Below, piece after piece: positions 19,508 through 30,755 of a DNA stretch of 64,000 nucleotides. Position 1 is the stretch's first letter; every line of letters begins with the position of its first letter. Source of the stretch: Hydrogenophaga sp. GTDB lineage: Bacteria > Pseudomonadota > Gammaproteobacteria > Burkholderiales > Burkholderiaceae_C. Made by a program: the position numbers and the translations under genes. The notes under the pieces were generated by a model. That model saw only the letters and a program-made list of their open reading frames with translations. It had not been told where the DNA came from and searched no databases. The stretch spans positions 1 to 64,000 of the forward strand of contig NZ_JADMKB010000123.1 in NCBI RefSeq assembly GCF_018780075.1. The letters run 5' to 3'.

Positions 19508-20428
19508 ATGACCTCCACCGCCCCCACCCTCTCCGTTGCCGTGCTCGGCGCCGGCGCCGTCGGCTGTTTCTACGGCGGCATGCTGGCCCGCGCCGGCCAC
19601 CGCGTCACGCTCATTGGCCGGCCGCCGCACGTGCAGGCCGTGCAGGCCCACGGCCTGCGCATGCAGACCCTCACGTTCGACGAGGCGGTGCCGCTGGCCG
19701 CCAGCACCGAAGCGTCCGCCGTGGCCGGTGCCGACCTGGTGCTGTTCGCGGTGAAGTCGCCCGACACCGAAGCCGCCGGCGCCCAGATGCGAGAGCACCT
19801 GGCGCCGGGCGCGCTGGTGCTGTGCCTGCAGAACGGCGTGGACAACGCCGAGCGGCTGCGCGCCGTGCTGCCGGGGGTGAGCGTGGCCGCCGCCGTGGTC
19901 TACGTGGCCACCGAAATGGCCGGCCCCGGCCACCTGCGCCACCACGGGCGCGGTGAACTGGTGATCGAGCCCTCGCCCACCAGCGACGCGGTGGCCCGGG
20001 CCCTCATCGCCGCCGGCGTGCCCACCGAGGTCAGCGACAACGTGCGCGGCGCGCTCTGGGCCAAACTCATCCTCAACTGCGCCTACAACGCGCTCTCGGC
20101 CGTCGGCCGCATCCCCTATGGCGAGCTGGTGCAACGCCCCGGCGTGCCGGACGTGATGCGCGACGTGGTCGCCGAGTGCCGCGCCGTGGCGGCGGCCGAC
20201 GGCGTGACGCTCCCCGGCGACGTGGACGCCGCCGTGCGCCGCATCGCCGAGACCATGCCCAGCCAGTTCTCGTCCACCGCGCAGGACCTGATGCGTGGCA
20301 AACCCAGCGAGATCGATTTTCTCAACGGATACGTGGTGCGACGCGGCGAGGCGCTGGGTGTGCCCACGCCGGCCAACCGCGTGCTGTGGGCGGTGGTGAA
20401 GCTCGCGGAGGGCAGCGCGGCCGCCTGA
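19508..20428 (+). CDS. panE: 2-dehydropantoate 2-reductase
   Basis: 306 residues. The N-terminal NAD(P)-binding motif VLGAGAVGCFYGGMLARAG precedes LCLQNGVDN, and the ApbA C-terminal domain has the catalytic Lys and Asn segment ALWAKLILNCAYNALSAV and the substrate motif SEIDFLNG. It reduces ketopantoate to pantoate in coenzyme A synthesis. A TAAAAT hexamer ends 5 nt before the ATG, so the transcript may be leaderless. The closest relatives include several ApbA paralogues of unknown substrate, so the specific reaction is likely but not certain. Confidence 0.85.
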   Translation: MTSTAPTLSVAVLGAGAVGCFYGGMLARAGHRVTLIGRPPHVQAVQAHGLRMQTLTFDEAVPLAASTEASAVAGADLVLFAVKSPDTEAAGAQMREHLAPGALVLCLQNGVDNAERLRAVLPGVSVAAAVVYVATEMAGPGHLRHHGRGELVIEPSPTSDAVARALIAAGVPTEVSDNVRGALWAKLILNCAYNALSAVGRIPYGELVQRPGVPDVMRDVVAECRAVAAADGVTLPGDVDAAVRRIAETMPSQFSSTAQDLMRGKPSEIDFLNGYVVRRGEALGVPTPANRVLWAVVKLAEGSAAA

Positions 20429-20432
20429 TCGG

Positions 20433-20457
20433 GGGCGGGACCGGAACGGACCCGCCC
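20433..20457. terminator. GC-rich bidirectional hairpin between panE and the OmpA gene
   Basis: GGGCGGG, an 11-nt loop and CCCGCCC lie in the 36-bp gap between two convergent genes. There is no U tract, but position and symmetry fit a shared terminator. Confidence 0.5.
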
Positions 20458-20464
20458 TCGGGCA

Positions 20465-21121
20465 TCAAGGCTTCTGGGTGCCCACCACCTCGATCTCCAC
20501 GCGGCGGTTCTGGGCGCGACCGTCGCGGGTCTGGTTGGACGCCACCGGCTGCGACTCGCCCTTGCCTTCGGTCTTGATGCGGTCGGCCGGCACGCCCTTG
20601 CTCACCAGGTAGGCCTTCACCGCCTCGACCCGGCGGATCGACAGCAAGCGGTTGTAGGTGTCGGTCCCGATCGCGTCGGTGTGGCCGACCGCGATGATGG
20701 TTTCGACGTCGACCTTGGCCATGTCCGCGACCAGGCCATCCAGGGCGGCCTTGCCGGCCGGCTTGATGACCGACTTGTCGAAGTCGAACAGGGTCCCCGC
20801 CTGCAGGGTCATGGTCAGCACCGGTGCGGGGGCCGCCACCACCGGAGCTGGCGGCGCCGGGGCCGGTGCGGGGGCAGGTTCCGGCGCGGGGGCCGGCGCG
20901 GCGGCCACGGGCGGGAGCGGCTTGATGGCGCCGTCGCAGTCCGGATGGGCCGTGGCCGGTGTCCAGAAGTTGTTGCGCCAGCACAGCTCGTTGCTGCCGT
21001 TGCGCCAGACCAGGTCGCCACCGCCGTTCGTCCAGTTGTCGACGGTCTGGGCCGCGGCGGCAGACGCCAGGGTGACCGACGCCACCAGCAGGGCCATGCG
21101 GTTGAGGTTGTGCTTGTTCAT
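20465..21121 (-). CDS. OmpA-family peptidoglycan-binding outer membrane protein
   Basis: 218 residues: a signal peptide (VASVTLASAAAAQ), a short N-terminal domain with two Cys (NELCWRNNFW, HPDCDGA), a Pro/Ala-rich linker at about 70-100, and a C-terminal OmpA domain with DFDKSVIKPAGKAALD, VGHTDAIGTDTYN and NRRVEIEV. The Asp and Arg of these motifs bind diaminopimelate of peptidoglycan. It lacks an eight-strand barrel, so it is more like the short periplasmic or lipoprotein-free OmpA proteins common in Burkholderiales. Confidence 0.88.
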   Translation of the reverse strand: MNKHNLNRMALLVASVTLASAAAAQTVDNWTNGGGDLVWRNGSNELCWRNNFWTPATAHPDCDGAIKPLPPVAAAPAPAPEPAPAPAPAPPAPVVAAPAPVLTMTLQAGTLFDFDKSVIKPAGKAALDGLVADMAKVDVETIIAVGHTDAIGTDTYNRLLSIRRVEAVKAYLVSKGVPADRIKTEGKGESQPVASNQTRDGRAQNRRVEIEVVGTQKP

Positions 21122-21339
21122 GGGGATTCCTTTTCAATGTTCACGCAAGCGTGGGGTGAAAACGTCGGTGGGTCTGTGCGCTACCCAACCGAGTGCGCTC
21201 AGTCTAGGAATCCCCCGGGCACGCCCTCATCGGCGACCACCGCGTGTGCGTGTAGGACAACATGCCGTCCCACCATGCCCCATCCGCCGCGGAAACCAGC
21301 CACCACGGCACGCGAGGCCATCGCTCAGCAGACCCGCGC

Positions 21340-21828
21340 TCAGCGGCTCAGCGACACCGTGCTGTCGGCGTCGATGGAGGTGATCTGGCGGCCTTCGAGC
21401 GTGCGCTTCACCACGTAGGTGCTGTCGCTCACCTCGGTCATCAGGGGCGCACCGCGCATCTGCAGGGTGGAGGTCTGGCGCACCTTGACGGTGGCCGACA
21501 TCCAGGGAAAGCCCGAGGGTTCCAGGCTCAGCAGCTCGTTGTTGATGTTCAGGCTCGGCTGGGTCACCCGCAGGGCGGCACTGGCGTCTTTCAGGTGATT
21601 GCAGAGGTCGTCCTTGCCGCCTTCGACTGTCGCCTCCCCGCGCGCAGTCTGCATGCGCAGGTTCACCTTGATGTCCTGGGCGTAGGCATCGCACATGCCG
21701 TCTGCGCCTTTCAGGGCCAGGTTTTCCTGCTTCTGCAACCAGTTCATCATGGCCGGCTCGGAAAAAACGAAACGGCTGTGGCCGTAAAACGCGGCGGCGA
21801 GCACGCCGATCCAGAACAGCTTTCTCAT
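21340..21828 (-). CDS. Exported or membrane-anchored protein of unknown function, tandem copy 1
   Basis: 162 residues with an N-terminal hydrophobic anchor (LFWIGVLAAAFYGHSR). It shares with the gene immediately upstream (21857-22345) the blocks FYGHSR, a central Cys pair, and SGFPWMSATVKVRQTS. Both proteins have exactly 162 residues. The rest of the molecule appears to be periplasmic. I do not recognise a family. The gap is 28 bp, consistent with a two-gene operon. Confidence 0.75.
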   Translation of the reverse strand: MRKLFWIGVLAAAFYGHSRFVFSEPAMMNWLQKQENLALKGADGMCDAYAQDIKVNLRMQTARGEATVEGGKDDLCNHLKDASAALRVTQPSLNINNELLSLEPSGFPWMSATVKVRQTSTLQMRGAPLMTEVSDSTYVVKRTLEGRQITSIDADSTVSLSR

Positions 21829-21856
21829 GGGTTCCTCCTCTGTGTTTGTGGTGGTT

Positions 21857-22345
21857 TCAACGGGGGAAATTCCCCTCGCTGCGGGTCGTCATCTTGGCGA
21901 TCTGCACGGTCTTGATGGTGCGGCGCAGGACATAGGTGGTCTCGCCGGTCTCGGTCAGCGCGGGCCTACCGGGCAGATCAAACTGCGTTGCTTGTTTGAC
22001 CTTGACCTCGGCCGACATCCAGGGAAAGCCCGAGCGCTGCACGCTCACCAGCTGGGTGTCGGTGGAGATCGCGGGCTTGAGCAGGCGCACGGTGGCGTTC
22101 GCGGCCTTGATGTAGTCGCACACATAGGCCCTGTCGCCGTCCAGCTGCCACTCGCCCTTGGCGTGCACGGCCCGCACGCTGACCTCGGTGTCGAAGCTGA
22201 AGTGATTGCAGACGCCCTCTTTCTGTTCAAAGACCGCCTGTTCGTGCGCCTCGATCCACCGCAGCACCCGGCTCTCCGACAACATCCAGCGGCTGTGGCC
22301 GTAAAACAGCGCCACCAGCGCGGCCAGCCAGACCAGTTTTTTCAT
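21857..22345 (-). CDS. Exported or membrane-anchored protein of unknown function, tandem copy 2
   Basis: 162 residues. The N-terminus KKLVWLAALVALFYGHSRWM resembles copy 1, as do the Cys residues in EGVCNHF and AYVCDYIKAA and the block SGFPWMSAEVKVKQATQ. The two genes are an old tandem duplication, since identity is confined to blocks. It is probably anchored in the inner membrane with a periplasmic domain. Function unknown. Confidence 0.75.
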   Translation of the reverse strand: MKKLVWLAALVALFYGHSRWMLSESRVLRWIEAHEQAVFEQKEGVCNHFSFDTEVSVRAVHAKGEWQLDGDRAYVCDYIKAANATVRLLKPAISTDTQLVSVQRSGFPWMSAEVKVKQATQFDLPGRPALTETGETTYVLRRTIKTVQIAKMTTRSEGNFPR

Positions 22346-22505
22346 CGTTCCTCCCTGTTGATTCCCTCTCCCTCCGAGAAGGCCGCACATTCTCGCCGAA
22401 GGCGACCCGGCCGCTTCAGGCCGGGGGAGGAACGGATCGGGAGGGACCGCGCGGATGCACCCCGGGCGCTTCAGCGCGGGTCAGGCCCCGGGGCGAGCGG
22501 TGCCT

Positions 22506-22913
22506 TCAGGCTGGAGCGCCGTTCCCGCTGAGGCTGGCGCAGACCCTTCGAAGGCGCTGTTCGGCCTCGTCGGCCACGGCTTTCACGCCGGCGCCGCCGA
22601 CCAGTGTCACCATGACCTGCGGGTCCAGGAAGCCCACCACGACCTGACCGGGCTCCACCTCGCGCACGATCACATTGCACGGCAGCAGCAACCCGATGTC
22701 GGGCACCGCCTGCAAGGCCTGAAACGCCAGCGGCGGGTTGCACGCGCCGAGGATGCGGTAGGGCGGCATGTCTTCGCCGAGCTTGTCTTTCATCGCGGCT
22801 TGCACGTCGATGTCGCTCAGCACGCCAAAGCCTTCGGCCTTGAGCGCCTGCGTGGTCCGGGCGAGCGCATCGTCAAACGAGACGCCGCTGAGCGTGGTGG
22901 TGAATCCATACAT
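22506..22913 (-). CDS. DUF302-domain protein
   Basis: 135 residues matching DUF302: YGFTTTLSGVSFDDALART at the start, LKAEGFGVLSDIDVQA, and the conserved YRILGACNPPLAFQAL and LLLPCNVIVRE. DUF302 proteins are small, often periplasm- or redox-associated, with no agreed function. The ATG has AAGGAACC 6 nt upstream. It is divergent from the P-type ATPase with 144 bp between them, so the two may share control. Confidence 0.88.
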   Translation of the reverse strand: MYGFTTTLSGVSFDDALARTTQALKAEGFGVLSDIDVQAAMKDKLGEDMPPYRILGACNPPLAFQALQAVPDIGLLLPCNVIVREVEPGQVVVGFLDPQVMVTLVGGAGVKAVADEAEQRLRRVCASLSGNGAPA

Positions 22914-23057
22914 GGCAGGTTCCTTCCTTGAGGGTGGGGGTTCGGCTTCAAAGATGGCTTCCGTGAAGCGACACGTCTGTTCGACACCGAACCGACACTG
23001 CACCATGCCGAAGCCGGAGTCAGAATGCAAGCATGAGTGGCTGCGCCAACCTTGAAC

Positions 23058-25712
23058 ATGCCCTTGACCCCACCCCAGCCCGCCGCCCCGGAACCGCCCC
23101 CCGCGACACCGGCCCCCGACACCGGGGCCGGCCTGTCCGCGAAAGACGCTGCGCAGCGCCTTGCCGAAGACGGTCCCAACGCCCTGCCCGGCGGACAGCA
23201 GCGCAGCCTGCTGTCCATCGCGCGCGACACGGTGCGCGAGCCGATGTTCCTGCTGCTGCTCGCGGCCGGCACGCTCTACATGGTGTTCGGCGACCTGCAG
23301 GAGGGCCTGACGCTGTTCGGCTTCGTGGTCATCACGCTGGGGCTGACGCTGTACCAGGAGGGCAAGACCGAGCGCGCCATTGAAGCGCTGCGCGACCTGA
23401 CCAGCCCGCGCGCGCTGGTGATTCGCGACGGCGCGCCGCAGCGCATCGCCGGGCGCGACGTGGTGCGCGGGGACCTGCTGCAACTGAGCGAAGGCGACCG
23501 CGTGCCGGCCGACGCCCTGCTGGTGTCGGCCGACGGCGTGCAGGCGGACGAATCGCTGCTGACCGGCGAGCCGGTGCCGGTCAGCAAGCGGGCAGCGCTG
23601 GCGCCGGAGCTGGCGGCGAACCCGCAGGCCGGCGACGCCGCGCGCGCCCGCCCCGGCGGCGACGACCTGCCCAGCGTGTACGCGGGCACGCTGATCGTGC
23701 AGGGGCATGCGGTGGCGCGTGTCACGGCCACCGGCGCTCGCAGCGAGATCGGTCGCATCGGCACGGCGCTGGGCACGCTGGACAACGAACGTTCGCCCCT
23801 GCAGAAGCAGACGGCGCAGCTGGTGCGCCACCTGGCCCTGCTCGCGCTGGCCCTCAGCCTGGCGCTGGTGCTGGTGCACGGCCTGGTGCGGGGCGACTGG
23901 CTGCAGGCATTGCTGGCGGGCATCGCGCTGGCCATGGCGATGCTGCCGGAGGAGTACCCGGTGGTGATGACCGTGTTTCCGGCGCTGGGCGCGCGCCGCC
24001 TGTCGAAGGAAGGCGTGCTCACGCGCCGCATCAACGCCATCGAAACCCTGGGCGCGACCACCGTGCTGTGCAGCGACAAAACCGGCACGCTGACCGGCAA
24101 CCGCATGACGGTGACGCACCTGGCGGCGGGCGGTGTGGCGCTGCCCGACCGGCTGGCGCTGGAGGCCGGGGGCGAGTCACTCCTGCCCGAAGCCTTCCAC
24201 ACGCTGGTGGAGTTTTCGATCCTGGCGAGCGTGGTGGACCCGTTCGACCCGATGGAGAAGGCGTTTCACCAGCTCGGCGAACGCTTCCTGACCGACACCG
24301 AACACCTGCACCGCGACTGGCGGCTGGTGCAGACCTACGCACTCAGCCCGGCGCTGCGCGCGATGTCGCATGTGTGGGCGGCGTCGGACGGCACCACGCA
24401 GACGGTGGCCGCCAAGGGCGCACCCGAGGCGGTGATGGACCTGTGCCACCTCGACGCCGCGCAGAAAGCGCACGTGGCCAGCGTGTTGGACGAACTCGCC
24501 GCCGAGGGCTTGCGCGTGCTCGCCGTGGCCCAGGGCCGCTTCGAAGGCCAGGACTGGCCCGCCAACGAGCACGATTTCGACTTCACGTTCGTCGGCCTGC
24601 TGGGCCTGGCGGACCCGGTGCGCCCGCAGGTGCCCGCGGCCATCGCCGAGTGCCGCGCGGCCGGCATCCGCGTGGTGATGATCACCGGCGACTACCCGGC
24701 CACGGCACAGGCGATCGCGCGGCAGGCGGGGCTGGCGGAGTCGGCCGCCGAGGTGCTCTCGGGCGACGAGATGGCCACGCTGAGCGACGAAGCCTTGCGC
24801 GAGCGCATGGCCAACGTGAGCGTGTGCGCGCGCATCGCGCCCGAGCAGAAGCTGCGCATCGTGCAGGCGCTGAAAGCGCGCGGCGACATCGTCGCCATGA
24901 CGGGCGACGGCGTGAACGACGCACCGGCCCTGCGCGCCGCGCACGTGGGCGTGGCCATGGGCCAACGCGGCACCGACGTGGCGCGCGAGTCGGCCTCGCT
25001 GGTGCTGGTGGACGACGACTTCGCGGCCATCGTGCGCGCGGTGCGGCTGGGGCGGCGCATCTTCGACAACCTGCGCAAGGCGATGTCGTACATCCTCGCG
25101 GTGCACGTGCCGATTGCCGGCATGGCGCTGCTGCCGGTGCTGCTGGGCTGGCCGGCGCTGTTGTTCCCGATGCACATCGCCCTGCTTGAACTCATCATCG
25201 ACCCGGCCTGTTCGATCGCTTTCGAGAACGAACCGGCCGAGAGCGACGTGATGCAGCGCCCGCCGCGCGACGCCAGCGCGCCGCTGTTTGGCGGCGTCAC
25301 CCTGTGGCTGGCGCTGCTGCAGGGCCTGGGCGTGCTGGCGGCGGTGATGGGCGCGTTTGCCTGGGCGGCGCCCCGGCTGCCCGAGGCAGAAGCCCGCGCC
25401 TTTGCCTTCGCCACGCTGGTGGTGGGCAACCTGGCGCTGATCCTCTCCAACCGCTCGGCCACGAGGCCGCTCTGGGCCACGCTGCGCACGCCGAACACCA
25501 CGCTCTGGGTGGTGGTGGGCCTGGCCCTGGCGCTGCTGCTGGCGTCGCTGTATGTGCCCTGGGCGGTGGACGTGCTGCGCTTCGCGCCCTTGCCGGCGCA
25601 CGAGCTGGCCGCCGCCGGCGGGCTGGGCCTGTTCAGCGTGTTCTGGTTCGAGGGCATCAAGTGGGCCAGAAGGGCCTGCGCCGGCTCACGCCAACCGACC
25701 GTGGCGCATTGA
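23058..25712 (+). CDS. Cation-transporting P-type ATPase
   Basis: About 884 residues. Actuator motif LLTGEPVPV (about 170), M4 motif AMLPEEYPVVMT (about 296), phosphorylation site DKTGTLTGNR (about 339), nucleotide-binding KGAPEAVMD and hinge TGDGVNDAPAL (about 614) are all intact, with about ten TM helices. PEEYP in M4 replaces the PEGLP of calcium pumps and the CPx of heavy-metal pumps. It places the protein in a bacterial P2-like group with poorly defined ion specificity. A GTG at 23037 is an alternative start. Confidence 0.9.
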   Translation: MPLTPPQPAAPEPPPATPAPDTGAGLSAKDAAQRLAEDGPNALPGGQQRSLLSIARDTVREPMFLLLLAAGTLYMVFGDLQEGLTLFGFVVITLGLTLYQEGKTERAIEALRDLTSPRALVIRDGAPQRIAGRDVVRGDLLQLSEGDRVPADALLVSADGVQADESLLTGEPVPVSKRAALAPELAANPQAGDAARARPGGDDLPSVYAGTLIVQGHAVARVTATGARSEIGRIGTALGTLDNERSPLQKQTAQLVRHLALLALALSLALVLVHGLVRGDWLQALLAGIALAMAMLPEEYPVVMTVFPALGARRLSKEGVLTRRINAIETLGATTVLCSDKTGTLTGNRMTVTHLAAGGVALPDRLALEAGGESLLPEAFHTLVEFSILASVVDPFDPMEKAFHQLGERFLTDTEHLHRDWRLVQTYALSPALRAMSHVWAASDGTTQTVAAKGAPEAVMDLCHLDAAQKAHVASVLDELAAEGLRVLAVAQGRFEGQDWPANEHDFDFTFVGLLGLADPVRPQVPAAIAECRAAGIRVVMITGDYPATAQAIARQAGLAESAAEVLSGDEMATLSDEALRERMANVSVCARIAPEQKLRIVQALKARGDIVAMTGDGVNDAPALRAAHVGVAMGQRGTDVARESASLVLVDDDFAAIVRAVRLGRRIFDNLRKAMSYILAVHVPIAGMALLPVLLGWPALLFPMHIALLELIIDPACSIAFENEPAESDVMQRPPRDASAPLFGGVTLWLALLQGLGVLAAVMGAFAWAAPRLPEAEARAFAFATLVVGNLALILSNRSATRPLWATLRTPNTTLWVVVGLALALLLASLYVPWAVDVLRFAPLPAHELAAAGGLGLFSVFWFEGIKWARRACAGSRQPTVAH

Positions 25713-25860
25713 CGTGACCGTGCGACGCCAGCAGGTCTTGCGGCCCTCGGGCAGCAGCCAGCACCGATCGACACGGCGCACGCCAGGGCATCCAGGCGAC
25801 ACGCGAACAGGGGCCCTCGCCGCCTTACACTCGGCCGCTGTTCAACCCCGGAGCACTCCC

Positions 25861-26259
25861 TTGAAATCTCTATTTGTTTTGGGCGCGCTGGCCCTGGCCT
25901 GCGGTTCTGCACTGGCCCTGGAGGCGAAGACCTTGCCCTCCGGCGTGAAGGTGTTGCTGACCGCGCCAGGCACGGGCGCCACACCCAAAGCCACGGACAC
26001 CGTGAAGGTGCACTACCGTGGCACGCTGGCCGACGGCAAGGAATTTGACAGTTCCTACAAGCGCGGCACACCCGCCAGTTTCCCGCTGAACCGCGTGGTC
26101 CCCTGTTGGACCGAAGGCTTCCAGCACATCCCGGTGGGTGCCAAGGCCACCCTGACCTGCCCGCCGGCAAGCGCCTATGGCCAGCAAGGCGCGGGCGGCG
26201 TGGTTCCCCCCAACGCCACGCTGACCTTCGAAGTGGAGTTGCTGGCCATCGAACGCTAG
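25861..26259 (+). CDS. FKBP-type peptidyl-prolyl isomerase, periplasmic
   Basis: 132 residues: a signal peptide (LFVLGALALACGSALA), then a single FKBP domain with VKVHYRGTLADGKEFDSSY, WTEGFQHIPVGAKATL and NATLTFEVELL. The hydrophobic-pocket Gly before WTEG is Cys here (VPCWTEG). It starts with TTG, chosen because GGAG lies 9 nt upstream and the signal peptide follows at once. It probably helps fold exported proteins. Confidence 0.9.
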   Translation: MKSLFVLGALALACGSALALEAKTLPSGVKVLLTAPGTGATPKATDTVKVHYRGTLADGKEFDSSYKRGTPASFPLNRVVPCWTEGFQHIPVGAKATLTCPPASAYGQQGAGGVVPPNATLTFEVELLAIER

Positions 26260-26436
26260 CACCCGCTCCAGCCGGGCTGCGGCCCCCAAGAGGGCTGATC
26301 CGGCTTCTTCATGCCCCGCTTGCCCGCGTCCGCCGGGCGCCCTGGCTGAAGTTCTGTGAGCGGCTTGTCGACGCCATGCACCGGGGGGCGACGTTGGCAA
26401 GGAACATGGCCGCTGCACGTCCGCTATACTGCATGT

Positions 26437-28573
<2,137 letters not shown>

Positions 28574-28576
28574 GCC

Positions 28577-29725
28577 ATGGCGTCCATCGGGATCGCAGGG
28601 GCCGGCCTGCTCGGCCGCTTGCTGGCCTGGCGGCTGGGCGCCACGCACGAGGTCACCGTGTTCGACCCGGCCGATGGGCCGCAGGCCACCAGCGACGGCC
28701 GGGGCGCCGCGGCGTTCACGGCCGCGGGCATGCTCAGCCCGCTCGCCGAGCTGGAGACCAGCGGCCCGCGGGTGGCCGAGCTGGGCTGGCGCTCCATCGC
28801 GCTGTGGCGCGAGATCGCCCAGGCGCTGAGCCAAACGCCGGCGGCGGCCAGCGCCTTGCCCGAGGCCTGCGGCACCTGCACCGCCTGCGCGCCCGCGCCG
28901 GGCGCAGCGGCGCCGGCCGACATCCACTTCCGTGCGCTCGGCAGCCTGTTGCTGGCCCACGGCAGCGACCTGGGCGCCGCGCGCCGCGTGCTCGCGCGCC
29001 TGGAAACCGCGCCGAACCTGGCCGCCGGGCTGCCCACGCCGCAAGCCCTGGACCGCGCGGCCCTGAGCGCACTGGAACCCAGCATCGACCCGCGCCTGCA
29101 CGCCTGGCTGCTGCCGGGCGAGGGGCAGGTCCTGCCGCTGCAGATGCTGCCGGCGCTGTGCGCGGCGTCGCCCCGCGTGCGCTGGCGCTGGAACACCCGC
29201 GTGCACGAGGTGACCCCGGGCCAGCTGCGGCTGGACGACGGTTCGTCGCCGCGCTTCGACCTGGCCATCGACGTGCGCGGTGTGGGCGCCCGGCCCGATG
29301 CGCCGGTGCGCGGCGTGCGCGGCGAGGTGGTGTGGCTGCAGGCCCCGGGCGTGACGCTGCACCGCCCGGTGCGCCTGCTGCACCCGCGCCACCGCGTCTA
29401 CATCGTGCCCCGGCCCTGTGACCACATCGTCATCGGCGCCAGCGAGATCGAGAGCGAAGACCGCTCGCCGGTGAGCCTGCGCAGCGCGGTGGAGCTGATG
29501 GCCGCGGCGCAGAGCGTGATCCCCGAGCTGGCCGAGGCGCGCATCGTGCACCTGGAGACCAACCTGCGCCCCGCCCTGCCCGACAACGAGCCCCACACCC
29601 ACAACGAGCCCGGCCTGCTGCGCATCAACGGCCTGTTCCGCCACGGCTGGCTGCTCGCGCCGGCGCTGGTGCAGGACGCTTTGGCGGCTCTGGCCTGTAT
29701 GGAGAACGAGGTGACCCATGCCTGA
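28577..29725 (+). CDS. thiO: FAD-dependent glycine oxidase, thiamin pathway
   Basis: 382 residues of the D-amino-acid oxidase fold. The FAD-binding start is IGIAGAGLLGRLLAWRLGA, followed by AAAFTAAGMLSPLAELE, and the C-terminal block is INGLFRHGWLLAPAL. It oxidises glycine to the imine that ThiG uses for the thiazole ring. It begins 3 bp after thiC, and its end overlaps thiS by 8 nt. An insert of Cys-containing sequence (EACGTCTACAPAPG) near residue 97 is unusual. Confidence 0.92.
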   Translation: MASIGIAGAGLLGRLLAWRLGATHEVTVFDPADGPQATSDGRGAAAFTAAGMLSPLAELETSGPRVAELGWRSIALWREIAQALSQTPAAASALPEACGTCTACAPAPGAAAPADIHFRALGSLLLAHGSDLGAARRVLARLETAPNLAAGLPTPQALDRAALSALEPSIDPRLHAWLLPGEGQVLPLQMLPALCAASPRVRWRWNTRVHEVTPGQLRLDDGSSPRFDLAIDVRGVGARPDAPVRGVRGEVVWLQAPGVTLHRPVRLLHPRHRVYIVPRPCDHIVIGASEIESEDRSPVSLRSAVELMAAAQSVIPELAEARIVHLETNLRPALPDNEPHTHNEPGLLRINGLFRHGWLLAPALVQDALAALACMENEVTHA

Positions 29726-29945
29726 CACCCTGTCCCCGCCCGACACGACATTGCGTTTCAACGAACTCACCCTGCCCTGCACGGATGGCCTGACGCTGGC
29801 CGCGCTGCTGGATATGCAGGGAGTGGACATCGGCAAGGTGGCCACCGCAGTCAATGGCGAGTTCGTGCCTCGCGCGTTGCGCGTGCAAACGCGGTTGTCG
29901 GCCGGCGACACCGTGCTGACCTTCCAAGCCATCGTCGGAGGCTGA
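29718..29945 (+). CDS. thiS: Sulfur carrier protein ThiS
   Basis: 75 residues of the ubiquitin-like fold ending in the required GG (FQAIVGG), the site of thiocarboxylate formation. Conserved features include LTLAALLDM and AVNGEFVPR. The start overlaps the end of thiO, showing coupled translation, and thiG follows 4 bp later. Confidence 0.95.
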   Translation: MPDTLSPPDTTLRFNELTLPCTDGLTLAALLDMQGVDIGKVATAVNGEFVPRALRVQTRLSAGDTVLTFQAIVGG

Positions 29946-29949
29946 ACAG

Positions 29950-30753
29950 ATGAGCAATGCAACGCAGACCTGGGCGCCGTACGGCGTCGAACTCAGCAGC
30001 CGCTTCCTGCTCGGCACGGCGGGCTACCCCTCGCCGCAGGTGCTGGCGGAGAGCATCGCCGCCAGCGGCACGCAGATCGTCACCGTGGGCCTCAAGCGCA
30101 CGCTGGCCGCGGGTGGCGACAACGGCTTTGTGGAGATCATCCGCACCGCCATGCAGGAGCATGGTGCCCACCTGCTGCCCAACACGGCCGGCTGCCGCTC
30201 CGCGCGCGAGGCCATCACGCTGGCGCACATGGCGCGCGAGCTGTATGGCACGCACTGGATCAAGCTCGAGGTGGTGGGCGACGAACACACCCTGCAGCCC
30301 GACCCCTGGGGCACGGTGGAAGCCGCCGCCCAACTCACTAAAGACGGGTTCGCGGTGTTCCCCTACTGCACCGACGACCTCGTGACCTGCCAGCGCCTGC
30401 TGGACGCAGGCTGCGAGCTGCTGATGCCCTGGGGCGCGCCCATCGGTTCCGGCCAGGGGCTCATCAACCCGTTCGCGCTGCGCACGCTGCGCGCACGGTT
30501 GCCCGGCGTGCCGCTGGTGGTGGACGCCGGCATCGGTGCACCCTCCCACGCGGCGGCGGCCATGGAGCTGGGCTTTGACGCGGTGCTGCTCAACTCGGCC
30601 GTGAGCCAGGCGGTGGACCCGGTGCGCATGGCGCGCGCCTTTGGTCTGGCCATTGAGGCCGGTCGCGCGGCGTACGAGGCCGGCGTGATGGCGCCGCAGG
30701 ACATGGCGGTGGCGAGCACGCCCGTCAGCGGGCACCCTTTTCTGATCAATTGA
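29950..30753 (+). CDS. thiG: Thiazole synthase
   Basis: 267 residues, a TIM barrel. Characteristic segments are [12 protein letters not shown], the Schiff-base Lys region [29 protein letters not shown] and [18 protein letters not shown]. It builds the thiazole phosphate from deoxyxylulose phosphate, ThiS thiocarboxylate and the ThiO product. Confidence 0.97.
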   Translation: MSNATQTWAPYGVELSSRFLLGTAGYPSPQVLAESIAASGTQIVTVGLKRTLAAGGDNGFVEIIRTAMQEHGAHLLPNTAGCRSAREAITLAHMARELYGTHWIKLEVVGDEHTLQPDPWGTVEAAAQLTKDGFAVFPYCTDDLVTCQRLLDAGCELLMPWGAPIGSGQGLINPFALRTLRARLPGVPLVVDAGIGAPSHAAAAMELGFDAVLLNSAVSQAVDPVRMARAFGLAIEAGRAAYEAGVMAPQDMAVASTPVSGHPFLIN

Positions 30754-30755
30754 CC

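Noticed and set aside
26394-26430. TTGGCA and TATACT as a thiC promoter
   Set aside because: The spacer is 25 nt, too long for sigma-70. Only the TATACT is kept as a possible -10.
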